From assembly GCF_050624435.1 (NCBI RefSeq), contig NC_134537.1, positions 11,528,584 through 11,592,583 of the forward strand: 64,000 bases of DNA. The letters are read 5' to 3'. The DNA comes from Tenrec ecaudatus. Taxonomy: Eukaryota; Chordata; Mammalia; Afrosoricida; Tenrecidae. The notes under the pieces were generated by a model that worked only from the letters and a program-made list of their open reading frames with translations, did not search any database and was not told the DNA's origin. Shown here piece after piece: positions 33,086 through 44,526 of the stretch (within the stretch, counting starts at the first letter, position 1; the number at the start of each line of letters is the position of its first letter). Position numbers and translations under genes: made by a program.

Positions 33086-34153
33086 TCACAGGATGTAGTC
33101 TATGCTGGAGGACTGGGAGGACTGCTGGCGGAAGGACGAGGACCTTTCCCAGCGCTGCTTCGGGGAGCCCTTCCCTAGCCAGGGCAAGATGTGGCCGCAG
33201 GCTTTGTGGCTGATTTCTGACAGGTGTTTCTTAAACTTCTCGCCCATAAAGGCATAGATGACAGGGTTCACACAGCAGTGAACGAACGAAATGGTTTCCG
33301 TGACATGGGTGGCGTAAATCAGCTGCTGGCTCATGGCGCATCCATCTAAGACGTGCAGGTTGTGCAGGGACGTGAGGAAGAGGACCACGTTGAAGGGGAT
33401 CCAGAAGAGGAAGGAGGCCACGACCACCAGGAGCACCAGCCGGATGGCCTTGGTCTTGTTGCGGTTTGGGCTTGTCCTCAGTTGGTGCAGGATGCTGACG
33501 TAGCAGAAGATGAGGATCGTGAAGGGAATCAACAGACCTAAGATATTAATTTCAAAGTAGGTGAAGAGCTTCCATTTCAATGTCTGCTGATTGTAAGACA
33601 AAAAGCACTGCAGAACGCCATCCTCCAAGACTACCTGATAAAACACCAGCAGCGGGCTGGTGGCTGTGATGGCCATCAGCCACACCGCCAAGCTCAGGAC
33701 TGTGCCCACCCTGGCGGTCCTCACCTTCATGGCGTACACGGCATGGACAATAGCCAGGTACCTGTCCACGCTCATGAGGGTGATGAAGAACATGTTGCTA
33801 AAGAAGCCAATGTAATAAATCCCGGAGACCATCTTGCATAGGATAATCCCAAATACCCACTGGTCCAGGTTATCATGGGTCAGAAAGGGGAAGGAGGAGA
33901 CAAAGAGCAGGTCTGACAGGGCCAGGTTCAAGAGGTACACGTCGGTAATGCTCCTCAGCTTCTTGTAGGTGACAAGAACCAGGATCACCAGGCTGTTTCC
34001 CAGCAGGCTGAACACAAACAGGAGGCAGTAAAAGACGGCAAGGAGAGAGTTGCTGCCTCTCTGGATACGTTCCCCATCACAAGGGCTTGACAAGCTATCA
34101 GGATAGTAATAGTCAGTGATCGCTGTCACATTGGGCTCCGATGTATAGTCCAT
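33086..34153 (-). CDS. CCR8: CCR8, C-C chemokine receptor type 8
   Basis: Class A seven-transmembrane GPCR, the receptor for CCL1 on Th2 and regulatory T cells (established for the family). The intact single-exon frame of 355 aa equals the human length. Visible marks: N-terminal acidic/tyrosine segment DYYYPD (residues 14-19, likely sulfated), glycosylation sequon at Asn8, paired extracellular Cys25/Cys272 and Cys106/Cys183, DRYLAIV at 130-136, FWIPFN in helix 6, NPVIY at 296-300 and a Ser-rich tail ending SSSIDYIL. The start is the ATG at 34153; the in-frame codon just upstream is TTG and was rejected. A splice acceptor (CCCAG, exon from 34167) lies 14 bases before the ATG, as expected for a gene with a non-coding first exon, which I could not place. 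Notable local difference: THDNLDQW in extracellular loop 1, where I recall TYYLLDQW in human. Confidence 0.97.
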   Translation of the reverse strand: MDYTSEPNVTAITDYYYPDSLSSPCDGERIQRGSNSLLAVFYCLLFVFSLLGNSLVILVLVTYKKLRSITDVYLLNLALSDLLFVSSFPFLTHDNLDQWVFGIILCKMVSGIYYIGFFSNMFFITLMSVDRYLAIVHAVYAMKVRTARVGTVLSLAVWLMAITATSPLLVFYQVVLEDGVLQCFLSYNQQTLKWKLFTYFEINILGLLIPFTILIFCYVSILHQLRTSPNRNKTKAIRLVLLVVVASFLFWIPFNVVLFLTSLHNLHVLDGCAMSQQLIYATHVTETISFVHCCVNPVIYAFMGEKFKKHLSEISHKACGHILPWLGKGSPKQRWERSSSFRQQSSQSSSIDYIL

Positions 34154-34166
34154 CAAGGCAGGAGGA

Positions 34167-34182
34167 CCTGGGTACAGAGGAG
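34167..34182 (-). promoter_or_regulatory. CCR8: splice acceptor upstream of CCR8 coding exon
   Basis: A pyrimidine-rich stretch ending CCCAG on the minus strand leaves a 14-base 5'UTR remnant before the ATG, consistent with a two-exon CCR8 transcript. Confidence 0.7.
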
Positions 34183-34720
34183 AGACTCATTTCTTAGAAC
34201 TCTTGTGTCACAGATTTTATGGGGGGTGGGGGTCATTTGGTGAGAAAAGCTAAAAAACACAACAGAAACTTCAGTACTTATAGTTCTACCACCCAGAATT
34301 ATTTGTAGACCAGATTTGCTTACGGTTCTTTGTTCTTCTTAAAAACGTATAGTTAGTTTTTCCAGAAAATCACACGTATTTATTTTTGTGCTCTCTTTCG
34401 TTCGTTGATATACAATATAAGATGAAGCTAAAGCTCTTCCTAATTGTCCACACTGTCCCACTTCCCAGGAGTAGCGGCTCGCATCATTTGGGCACGCACC
34501 GCTCCAGTCCCCCCTAGCCTTTTACCGTCTTGCATGTGTCTATAGCCACGTAGGCGATCCACCTGCGTAAAGTGATGATATGATAGAGCACCCACCATTT
34601 TGCATCGTATTTTCTTCTTCCAGGATGTTATTTATAGATCTAATCACATGCCACTCAAAAGTTTAGTCTTCTTTTTTAAAAAACTGCTTTCCTAAACACC
34701 ATTTAAAAGTTTTGATGAGG
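34183..34720. other. sequence upstream of CCR8 coding exon (presumed intron)
   Basis: AT-rich; it should belong to the CCR8 5' intron. The non-coding first exon and promoter were not located. Confidence 0.45.
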
Positions 34721-34904
34721 ACACTCACTCACTCTCTCAGTAATTCACTCACTCACTCTCTCTCACTCATTCTCTCTCACTCACTCACACTCACTCTCAC
34801 TAATTCACTCACTCACTCTTACTCTCATTCACTCACTCTCTCACACTCACTCACTAATTCAATCACTCACTCTCTCACTAATTCAATCACTCACTCATTC
34901 TCTC
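34721..34904. repeat. interrupted (ACTC)n repeat
   Basis: About 184 bases of ACTC/TCTC units with interspersed AATTCA, open in one frame as a Thr-His-Ser-Leu pattern. Low-complexity, not a gene. Confidence 0.95.
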
Positions 34905-35740
34905 AAAATAAAAAGAGAAAAAAAAGTTTTGATGGGAAAAAAATTCCTTTTAAACTGGCAAAAAAGCAAATACTAGAACTATTAAGGATAGATATGACAC
35001 TACTACAATTCAATTACACTAAATGTTTACGAACTTTTATTTAAGAACATAAAAAAGATATATCAAAAATACCTCAAGATGCAGCCAAATGACAGTGTTT
35101 TTTTCTTCATGTAAATAAAAACATCGTGCTGATAATGCACTCTTGACCACAACAATCCCTTTGAGATCAAAAGGGCAGTGTTCGCTCCAGGCTAGAGCTC
35201 AGGAAGTGGAAAGGAATGGGAAAGAAGGGGGAACCGATAAACACGGAAAGGAAGACCAGCGTCACACGGAGGGGATGCAATAAATGTCATAAAACAGCCT
35301 GGTTTGAGTTGCTTGGTGAAAAGCCAGCTGATGCTGTGAACATTCACCTAAATCACAGTCAAAAGTTAAGACAAGGGAAAAAAATTTTAAGGGAAGGTCT
35401 ATATAATATACTATCCTCATGGAATATAAGATATTCAGTGCTTTTTAACCTCACAATTCTGCTCAGATTGATCTACAACTTGAACGCGATTTCAGCTCAG
35501 ACGTACAGTTTATTTCAAGACATTTATTGGCTTTATGTTTAGACAGTGGGAGAAAGACAGGGCTTTTTTACTCCCACAAAGAGATAGCCTTTGAAACTCA
35601 CAGAGGAGGCAGTTTTACCTTGTTCTCAAGGGTTGTTTGAATCGGCATCAACTCAGTGACAGTGAGTAGTTTGGTTGGTATGTTCAGAGACTCTGTAAAC
35701 TCCCTCTCAATCTCAGCCACAAGATTCAGAATGTTGAGTG
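34905..35740. other. unassigned sequence with a short AfroSINE tail
   Basis: Mostly unrecognised. At about 35630-35675 there is a 3' fragment of a sense AfroSINE (AATCGGCATCAACTCAGTGA). Confidence 0.45.
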
Positions 35741-35844
35741 CCTTCTGCCATCCCAGCTAAGGGTCCCGTAATTGGCGCTGCTAGGACAGAGCCAGTTTAT
35801 GCGTGTGGTCCCGGCATAATCATTAATAGTGCCTTGCTTCACTT

Positions 35845-35937
35845 TCTGGACTCAGTCTTGAGGTGAAAGTTGACGGAGCTGGGATTTTAATCCAGATCTT
35901 CTGAGTCTAAAACCCTCCACTGTGCTACTGTCCTATA
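35845..35937 (+). repeat. MIR fragment
   Basis: Core-like block GGAGCTGGGATTTTAATCCA then CTTCTGAGTCTAAAACCC, typical of the mammalian MIR SINE. Confidence 0.7.
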
Positions 35938-37470
35938 ATTTGAAAAGCCAAACAAACATACACTGCATCTCAGGATGTACAAAATAGATTGAAATACCAG
36001 TTTTTAAATATGGAGTTAGGACCTTTCTTTCTTCCTTTTTGGGGGCTGATAGATCACATAGTCTCTCCTCTTCTGTCTTCCTGAACAATTGCATTTTCCA
36101 AGGGGATTGTGTTTCTCTGTTGTTTTTCAATCCAGGCCACCTCCTTTCTACTCCCCTCTCTTAACATTTTTTACTCCTTTCCCTCCAGCTTGTTCCCGTC
36201 GACACGAAAGCCACACTTCTCCCATGCTCTTTTACTAGAAAAATGCATAGCATTTTATTCATTGATAGCATCTATCATGAATTTAAATGGGTCAAGAATT
36301 TTAGCCGCATCAGCTCATTGTAAATCCCCAGGAAACCCTAGGAAGCAGGCACTGTTACCTCAGGAGTGACAATTATATCCAAGCCTGAGAGTGTTTCTGT
36401 GCTACTTGGCTGGGCCAGAATTCTCAGCAGTCTGGCAGTTTAGATCTAGAAATCTCCTTTGGAGCAATACCCGTTTCCCATAAAAGTGGAAAGGCTTTTT
36501 TGTTTTTATTGGGTCTAGATCCCACATCTAGCTTATCCTCAAACCTCCACACCTTTTGGACTTGAACCAGTGGCCTGATGGATTGCCTCTTAATCCGGCA
36601 GTCTGATATCTTACCTGCCAACCTTGGACTCCCATTCCCCTCTGCAGCCGGAGGGAGGCCTGTCATCTGATCTACCAATCTTCTGTTCATCGGCTCCAGA
36701 GTCAGGAGAAGCTTACCACCTGGCCCAGGGACTTGGGACTTGCCTGTTGCTTTATATTTACAGTCATTTCCATGCTATCTGTAGACATGGAAGCTTCACT
36801 GTGTTTCCATCTCCAGCAAACCCCCTCCCACACAAACCAAATGCGTACCTACCCCGTCTGGACAGAGATCCAACCTCAGGATACTGGTCTTTGAAGAAGA
36901 AAAAGCAGCTTTATTCCAAAGCACTAAGCAAGAAGCCAGAAGTGTGGTTCCTGAAACTTTTAACCCCTGGGGTTTACAGGAAGTGCTTTGCTGTGGGTGA
37001 AGAAACCCAATTCTATTGGTGGAAAATGCTGTGTAGGTAGAGGGGCCGGAGTCTGGTTTGGGTTAGCTTTCTTCTGAGTGTGGTTGCTGGTTTCTGACAA
37101 GAAAAAGAAAAAAAAGAAAAGAATTATCTACCCAATGAATAAGTAAAATAAGAGAATAAAGTTAGCTCCAATGTGGCAGTTTCCGTATGAGAGCTCACTC
37201 AGTCTTTTTAATCATTTGCGTTTAAGTTTGGCCATCTGAACCCAGCCAGAGGCTCCACAGGAGAAAGGCCTTTCAAGAACCAGGCTCGCATGTAATGAAG
37301 CCGATGGCTGAGGGCAGAGGGGTAACTGGGAGACCTAGCGGGCTTCTTGCTGTTCCTGGGGTAATGCCACGTGGAAGACTCTTGGTGTAAACTGGATGCC
37401 GACGGCAAACAGCGCAAGCTTGGCTTGAGCGACCAAGAGCCACGTGGATCCGCTCCAGGCCCAGTTCTGT
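35938..37470. other. unassigned intergenic sequence with ancient repeat traces
   Basis: MIR-like block near 36325-36420 (GGAAGCAGGCACTGTTACCT). No gene was recognised. Confidence 0.4.
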
Positions 37471-37474
37471 CCCC

Positions 37475-37570
37475 TGCCATAGACATGATTTGAGGCATTC
37501 ATTTCCCAGAACATCATTTTTCCCTTTGTAAAATGGAACGCCTTCCCCATCCCTTTGGGAAACTGCAGGG
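37475..37570 (-). repeat. MIR fragment
   Basis: Antisense block ATTTTTCCCTTTGTAAAATG, the usual MIR 'few-bases-of-A' motif. Confidence 0.55.
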
Positions 37571-37714
37571 CTGAACGTCAAGGGGCAGTCACGTGATAGC
37601 TTGTGTTCTGAGTCCAATTGCTGATCCAGCACCACCACCAGGCTCCTGTTAGACCAGCTCACATCCAATCGCTGACAGGACCAGGTGCTGGCCAGAATGC
37701 AGAGCAACGGACAC

Positions 37715-38035
37715 TGACTGATTACTGATAGAAATGCAAATGCAAAAAGATACAGCTACTTTGGAAGATCACCTGAAACTCCTGACAAAGCAACACATAG
37801 ACTTACTCTTCATGAAAAACGGGTGTCCCAGTGAAAACCTGTGTTTGAATATTCATAGCAGCTTTATTCAACATTGTTCCAAATTGGATGAAATTGAGAG
37901 GTTATTCAATAGGTGAGTGGATAAACAAAGCATCGTACATCCATCAAATGCGGCATGATTCCCTGATAAAACGAAATGAGCTCACTAGAAAGCCAGAAAA
38001 GGACACAGAGAATCCTTAAGTGACTTTTGCTACGT
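37715..38035 (+). mobile_element. old L1 3' fragment
   Basis: GAATATTCATAGCAGCTTTA, AATAGGTGAGTGGATAAACA and GTACATCCATCAAATGCGGC are canonical blocks of the mammalian L1 ORF2/3'UTR boundary. Confidence 0.85.
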
Positions 38036-38039
38036 GAGA

Positions 38040-38290
38040 GAAAGGCTAAGGTCCACCCTTATCAAACAGAAGCCGAAGAAGATTTGATGCAGACACACAG
38101 AGGAGAAGGCAGAGACTGAAGCAGAGGTTGGAGTGACTTGGTCACAATCCCAGGAAAGCCAGGGCAGCCCCCAGGAGATGGAGGAGGCAAGGAAGGACTG
38201 GCCTCTGGAGCTGGGTTTCAGGACGGTGAAAGAATCAGTGTCTACTATTTTAAGCTACCCAGGTTTTAACAACTTGTCCCAGTAGCTTCT
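38040..38290 (+). mobile_element. MLT1-type (ERVL-MaLR) LTR fragment
   Basis: GGCAGAGACTGAAGCAGAGG, CAGGAGATGGAGGAGGCAAG and TATTTTAAGCTACCCAGGTT follow the order of an MLT1 LTR. Ancient and diverged. Confidence 0.75.
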
Positions 38291-40185
38291 GGAAAGGCAT
38301 GAGGATGTTTGGCTCCATGTTCATCCCCCATCACCCCTCTCTGTTCTTTCTATCTTGGGCGCTTCCTTGTATGCAGGCTCTGAGTTTGACACAACTCTTT
38401 ACCGGATGTCTTCCTTGGGCCTCTTCTCCGTTGAACCATTCATTAATGGAGAAGTTGCTGTGGGCCCAGGCACTGCTGATTCAATGATCTAAGGAAATCA
38501 CAGTAGATTCCTCGAGGGTATACATTGGACCCAGAATTGCCTCCCCGGACTGAATTGGCCGCTGCCCACGTCCAGTTGCCTAATAAAACTAGGCTTCTAC
38601 CAATTGGCATGGTGGTGGTTGAAGCAAACCCACTCTCTATGGCTTCCTTGTACTGTCCACTCAGGTACCTTGTCTGAAGGACTGCACTGTGTCCGGTGCT
38701 GTGCCGCAACTCTGTCCCAAATTAGAAGCTTGGCTTGGGAAATTTCCGTCTTAGTACCTTGGGACCCTACTTTGCTAAGCTGAAGTAGGGGGCAGGACTC
38801 TCATATCTTCCAACTGCTAAAAGGTAGCATCACAGTTTCCACAGTTATGACATGAGTTGTCAATACATGTGAACTTCAAGTCATAGCACCAACTCACCAC
38901 TGATCTTTGCTGAACACACACACAAGTTTCTTCAGGGGTTGGAGTGTTCCCCCTGAACTGTACAGAATGTGATTGATATTGCTGGGGGGGCATTACCTAG
39001 ACATGAGCAGGTCTAAGAGATTCGGGGGCTATGAAGCAAGGATTGGGGGGAATACCTGCCACTGTACAAGAGCTTCTGAAGAGAGAAATTGAAATATTAA
39101 TAACAAAGTGGAGGTCACTGTTGTTTGAAGAACATGCTTACTTTAACCTCTCTCTTGCATTTCCATGACAAACTTCTGCGCATGCCAAACAGAAGAAGCA
39201 GGCGTGGAAGGGACGATTCCATGATCTCCTTCCTTGCTGCTCCTCATAGGAGAATACGTTTCTAGGATAGGTAGTTTGGAGAGAGTTTGTCATTTGTCTT
39301 CTGTTAAACCATGTGAACCAGAGGGATAGGCCACATCTCTCTGATGTGAAATAGGATGACCTTGCCCGGAGGAAAAAACAAGCCTGCCTCTATACACTCC
39401 AGAAGGTTAACCAAATGGAGATGTGTAGGTCTTTCTCCTGACTACTGAATGAAGCAGGGGATAGCTCTCTATGTGGTTGGCTGCCACCCTTCTGGCCTGG
39501 GCTCCAGCAGAAACAAGCCCAATGCCATCACGGAAATTCCAGCTGCTGTCATGGTGAGAAAGTAAGTCTTGCAGATCCAGATTGGTGAATGGAACGTTGA
39601 GTCAAAACTGGCTTCTTTATATTGACCCCAGGTTGTTTACGGCTTCATAGGAATGCTAGGGTCTGTTAGCACCTAAAAGGCCCATTCGTGTTAAACTCAG
39701 TTATACACATCCAATTGTTTAGAAATGAGCTCACACACACAGAATCTTAACTACTTAAGCGCAGTCTTCGTCATACACTCCATGAAATCACAGCCAACAC
39801 CATCTCATTGTTTTAGTGGCCTGGGAGTCGAGGACAACTGAAGGCCTTCTGTAGAACAGAATGAAACCTTGTTCAGTCGCCTCCCTTTGTCCGGAGACTC
39901 GATACGCTTGAGGGCATTGGTGTGGTTCCGTTTCAACTCACCTCATGAAGAGTCTCCTTCATTTCCATTGTCCCTCTGTTTGACCAAGCATGATTTCCTT
40001 TTCCACAATGAACATTTTCTGATGATGTGTCCCAAGAAAGTGGGCCGAGGTCTTGCTAGGTTCACTTCTAAGTAATAGTCTTAAAATGGAATGCCTCCCG
40101 AGACGAGCAAAGATTGTCCATTCTTCCTTCCATGTTCTTTTGGTTCTCCTCATATTGTTTTAGTTTGCAATTCCCTAATGACATG
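38291..40185. other. unassigned intergenic sequence
   Basis: About 1.9 kb with no open frame of note and no confidently named repeat. Confidence 0.45.
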
Positions 40186-40189
40186 TGGG

Positions 40190-41225
40190 AGTCATCAAAA
40201 AATGAAATGGAATTCATAAAGATGGATATCCTACCCATTAGAGAGCAGAAATGGACTGATAATGACCATTTTAGATCAGAAAATCATACGGTTTACTATG
40301 TCAGGAGTGACAGGCTTGACAGGGATGGCATTGAATTCATTATCAAAGAGGGCATTTCAAGATCTATCTTGCAGTACAATTCTGTCTGTGATAGGATAAT
40401 ATTTACCTGCATGCTAGGAAATCCAGTGAATTCAACTATTATTCAACTCTACACACCCAGCACTAAAGCTGTGAGGAATTTCACCAAGAGCTTCTGTCCG
40501 AAATGGATCAAACATGCAATCAAGATTCATTGCTAATTATTGGTAATTGGAATGCAAAAGTTGGAAATAAAGAGAAAGGAACAGTAGTTGGAAAAATGAC
40601 CCTGATTATAGAAAGGAAGCTGGAGACCGCGTGGTAGAATATTACAAGCCCATGACTTCACCACAAATACCTTTTATCAACAACAACAAACCAGGTGATA
40701 TGTGGGCTTCTCCAGATGGAATACATAGAAATCAAACTGACTACATCTGTGGGAAGAAATGCCAGAGAAGCTCAACATCAGCAACTAAAACCAGGCCAGG
40801 CGCTAACTGTGCAAGACACCAGCAATCACTCGTATGCAAATCCACAAGAATTCAACCTCAAGTACACATCACCTGAATTTTGAGAACATCTCAAGAACCT
40901 GTACATGAATATGTCATCTCAGGAGCTGACGCATCGAACACTAGTGACATGGGTGGGCAATGGGATGACATCAAGAACATCATTCATGAAGAAAGCAAAA
41001 TATCATTTAAAAGACAGACAGAAAGATCAAAGCAGATGTGAGAGGAGACTCTGAAACTTTTATATTAATCAGAGATAAAGTAGATAAGGCCAATGGAAGA
41101 AATGATGATACAAAACAGCTGAATAGAAAATTTCAAAGGGCAGCTTGAGAAAACAAGGTAAAAGATTATAATGAAATGTGCAAAGTCCTGGAGTTAGAAA
41201 ACCAAAAAGGAAGGACATGCTCATC
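40190..41225 (+). mobile_element. RTE LINE, endonuclease part (5' segment of a split copy)
   Basis: Decayed apurinic-endonuclease-like domain. Recognisable peptides in broken frames include IIGNWNAKV-like and SPDGIHRNQTDYICG blocks, followed by the linker region (AAACCAAAAAGGAAGGACAT). It probably continues at 44527 and again at 46096 after nested insertions. Confidence 0.8.
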
Positions 41226-41227
41226 AG

Positions 41228-42740
41228 ATCTTTTTTTTAAAAAAATAAATCATTTTATTGGGGGGCTCTCACAGCTCTTATAACAATCCATACATCAACT
41301 GTATCAAGCACATTTGTACATCTGTTACCATCATCCTTTTCAAAACATTTTCTTTCTACTTGAGACCTTGGTATCAGCTTCTCTTTTTTACCCTTCCTCC
41401 CCCAAACTCCCACCCTTGTGAACCCTTGAAAAAATTATTATTGTTTTTATATCTTACACTGGCTGCTGTCCCCTTTCACCCAAATTTCTGTCCTTTGTCC
41501 CCCTTGGGGTGGGGAGGGTTATACATCAATCCTTGAAATCGGTTCCCTGTTTCTTCCCCTTCACCCCGCACCTTTCCCCTACCCTCATGGTATCACTACT
41601 CCTATTACTGTTCCTGGGGGGTTATCTGTCCTGCATTCCGTGTGTCAACAGCTCCTATCTGTACCAGTGTACATATTCTGGTATAGTTGGGTTTGTAAGG
41701 TAGAACTGCTGTCATGATAGTGGATGGGGAGGAAGCATTAAATAACTAGAGGAATATCATGTGTTTTCTCAGTGCTATACAACACACTGGCTGGCTCATC
41801 CTGTTGTAGCCTACTGTCCGTTCCCAGAAAGAAAACAACCCAGACTGCCAACAAGTTCAAAAGAAAAAGCTTTATTACCTGCGCAGGGACCGTCAGCCCT
41901 CTTGAGAGGAGACTGAGCAGTGACCTGTCTAATTTTCCACAGGTTTTAATACTTTTGCAATGTGCAGGTGTGCAAGCAAGCAGAGGACAGCAACAGGATA
42001 CTGCGGTGAGCCATTCTTAGTTGAACAATCACTGCTCTTAGTTCAACAATAATCTCTCCAGTTGTTCTTCCAAGCCTTTTGAACATTCATTTCCTTCGAT
42101 GCAGTCCGTTGCACTTGTCGGCACAGCCTGCCTCCCTGATATCAGCTAGTTCGTGTGTAGTTCATAATGGCTTCTGTCAGCTCAAAATGGCTTCACTCTT
42201 GTCAAGGCTGTTTAGAGCTACTACAATCCCCGCCTGTGACCCTTCTGTGAGGGGATGTCCAATTGTCTACAGATGGACTTTGAGTCTCCACTCTAACCCC
42301 CCACTTTCACATCGATATGATTTTTTTTCTTTTGGGTTTTCTGATGCCTGATACCTAATCCCATCGACACGTCATGATCACACAGGCTGGTGTGCTTCTT
42401 CTATGTGGGCTGTGTTGCTTTCCTGCTAGATGGCTACTTGTTTAACTTCAAGCATTTATGACCCCAAATGCGTATCTTATAATAGCCAGGCACCATCAGC
42501 TTTTTTCACCACATTTGCTTACACACCCATTTTGTCTTTAGCAATTGTGCCTGGAAGGTGAGCATCACAGGATGCCAGGTTGTTAGTACAAAGTGTTCTT
42601 GAGTTGAGAGAGCACTTAAGTAGAGGCCCAATGACCATCTGCTTCCCTAATACTTAACATATAAATATATGTACATAGGCCTGTATCCCTAATGTTATAT
42701 ACTGATATATTTACATATATATGCCTGTATTTATTCATTT
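41228..42740 (-). mobile_element. 5'-truncated L1, interrupted by a solo LTR
   Basis: Antisense L1 3'UTR from its A-rich end (41228-41260) through all expected blocks. Split at 41801/42226 by the LTR below; the upstream part resumes with GCCTGTGACCCTTCTGTGAG. Confidence 0.85.
41802..42225 (-). mobile_element. class I-like solo LTR
   Basis: This 424-base element has ends TGTTGTAGCC...GAGCTACTACA as read on the plus strand and the four-base duplication ATCC (41798-41801, 42226-42229). On the minus strand it has TATTAAAA, then GTAATAAAGC, fitting a promoter/polyadenylation layout. No retroviral genes. Confidence 0.85.
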
Positions 42741-42744
42741 TTTA

Positions 42745-43876
42745 TTTACTCATTTTATTGGGGTCTCATAAAACTCTTATCACAATCCATACATACATCC
42801 ATTGTGTCCAGCGCATTTGTACATTTGTTGCCATCATCATTCTCAAAACTCTTTCTACTTGAGCCCTTGGTATCAGCTCCTCATTTTACCCCTCCACCCC
42901 CCTTCCCCCTCCCTCATGAACCCTTGATAATTTATAAATTATTATTATTTTGTCATATCTTACACTGTCCGACATCTCCCTTCACCCACTTTTCTGCTTT
43001 CTATCACCCATGAAAGAGGTTATATGTAGATCCTTGTAACCAGTTCCCCCTTTCCATCCCACTCTCCCTCCACCCTCCTGGTATCACCACTCTCAGCACT
43101 GGTCCTGAAGGGATCTTCTGTCCTGAATTCTCTGTGTTTCCAGTTCTTATCTGTACCAGTGTACATCCTCTGATCTAGCCAGATTTGTAAGACAGAATTG
43201 GGATCATGGTAGTGGTGCAGTGGGGGTGGCGGGGGAAGAAGCATTTAGGAACTAGAGAAAAGTTGTATGTTTCATTTTTGCTACACTGCACCCTGACTGG
43301 CTCATCAACTCCCCATCACCCTTCTGTAAGGTGATGTCCAGTTGCCTACAGATGGGTCTCAGATCCTCAATCTGCACTCCCCCTCATTCACAGTGATTTG
43401 AATTTTTTGTTCTTTGATGCCTGATACATGATCCCTTCGACACCTCTTGATTGCACAGGCTGGTGTGCTTTTTTCCATGTGGGCTTTGTTGCTTCTAAGC
43501 TAGATGGCCACTTGTTAATTGTCAAGCCTTTAAGATCTCAGATGCTATATCTTTTGATAGCCGGGCACCATCAGCTTTCTTCACCACATTTGTTCATGTA
43601 CCTATTTGTCTTCAGTGATCGTATCAGGAAGGTGAGTACACAATGATATGATTTTTTTCTTTGATGTTTGATAACTGATCCCTTGGGCACCTAGTGATCA
43701 CAGAATATATGTCTGTGTTTAGATCTCTAGAAATGTCCGTTGCCTCCTAGTTTATATCCCCTCTATTTCCTTTCACTTTCCTCCTGTCCCACTATCATGT
43801 TTGACCTTCATTGGGCTCTCAGTTATTCCTCTCCATTATATTGCCCTTGGTAGAATCCCACCAGGTACTCCACACC
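42745..43876 (-). mobile_element. 5'-truncated L1 copy
   Basis: Antisense L1 3'UTR starting TCATTTTATTGGGGTCTCAT, with ATAATTTATAAATTATTATT, TTTGATAGCCGGGCACCATC and a partial second duplicate block. The upstream boundary with the following LTR is approximate. Confidence 0.85.
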
Positions 43877-44526
43877 TGTGGGATACAGAAAGGTTTCCCC
43901 CCAGGTTGTTCTCCATATTTATTGTGTGCCCAGCCTAGGACACTGTTTGCAACACATGGTACATGACTGTAGTACACTTGGAAGCAAGCTGCTTAGAGGT
44001 ATTGTCCCTGAGGGCATCAGCCATCTAGAGCACTCAGACACTATTATCTGTCCCACCATAGTGGGGCCCACTCCCTGCTGATAAGGTTAGTGGATTGTTT
44101 CCTTGAAGCAGAGCCCAAAGACAAGGTAGAGCCAACTCAGACAACCAAGGTTAGGCTGCCATCTTGAATGTAAGATTGGCCCATTTTGTCACGTGTATAC
44201 CCCTAGTCCCTCCCCTTCTTATTGGGTGTACAGCCTTAGCTCATCCCCTTCCTGTCGTGCATATGCCTGTTGTAGAGCTCCTTCCTGTGATGTGTGTGGT
44301 TACCTGCAATCAGGGGGGCCTGCATGCCCCCTAAGTATATATAAGCCTTGGTTGGAAATATACCCCTCTCCTCCTCTTCTGCTCTCTGTGTGTGGACCTG
44401 GCTGCTGAGATCATGGCTGCCCTGGAGGTGAGCATGCTACCATAAAATGTGTCTGACTCCTTTATTTTATCTTCTCTCCTATCTTCTATGACTTTACTAT
44501 AATCTTTATATACTATCACCATACAG
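43877..44526 (+). mobile_element. class II (ERVK-like) solo LTR, third copy
   Basis: Starts TGTGGGATACAGAAAGG and shares CTAAGTATATATAAGCCTTG and CCTGGAGGTGAGC with the copies at 16.9 and 31.1 kb. The 3' end is altered and no six-base duplication was found, so the end is approximate. Confidence 0.75.

Noticed and set aside
34154-34156. Start codon for CCR8 one codon upstream
   Set aside because: The codon is TTG; the ATG at 34153 gives the human-length 355-aa protein.
34712-35044. 110-codon frame rich in Thr-His-Ser-Leu
   Set aside because: It is the translation of an (ACTC)n simple repeat.
36600-36790. Possible additional old LTR
   Set aside because: Some blocks resemble MaLR-type LTRs, but I could not align enough of it to call a family or ends.
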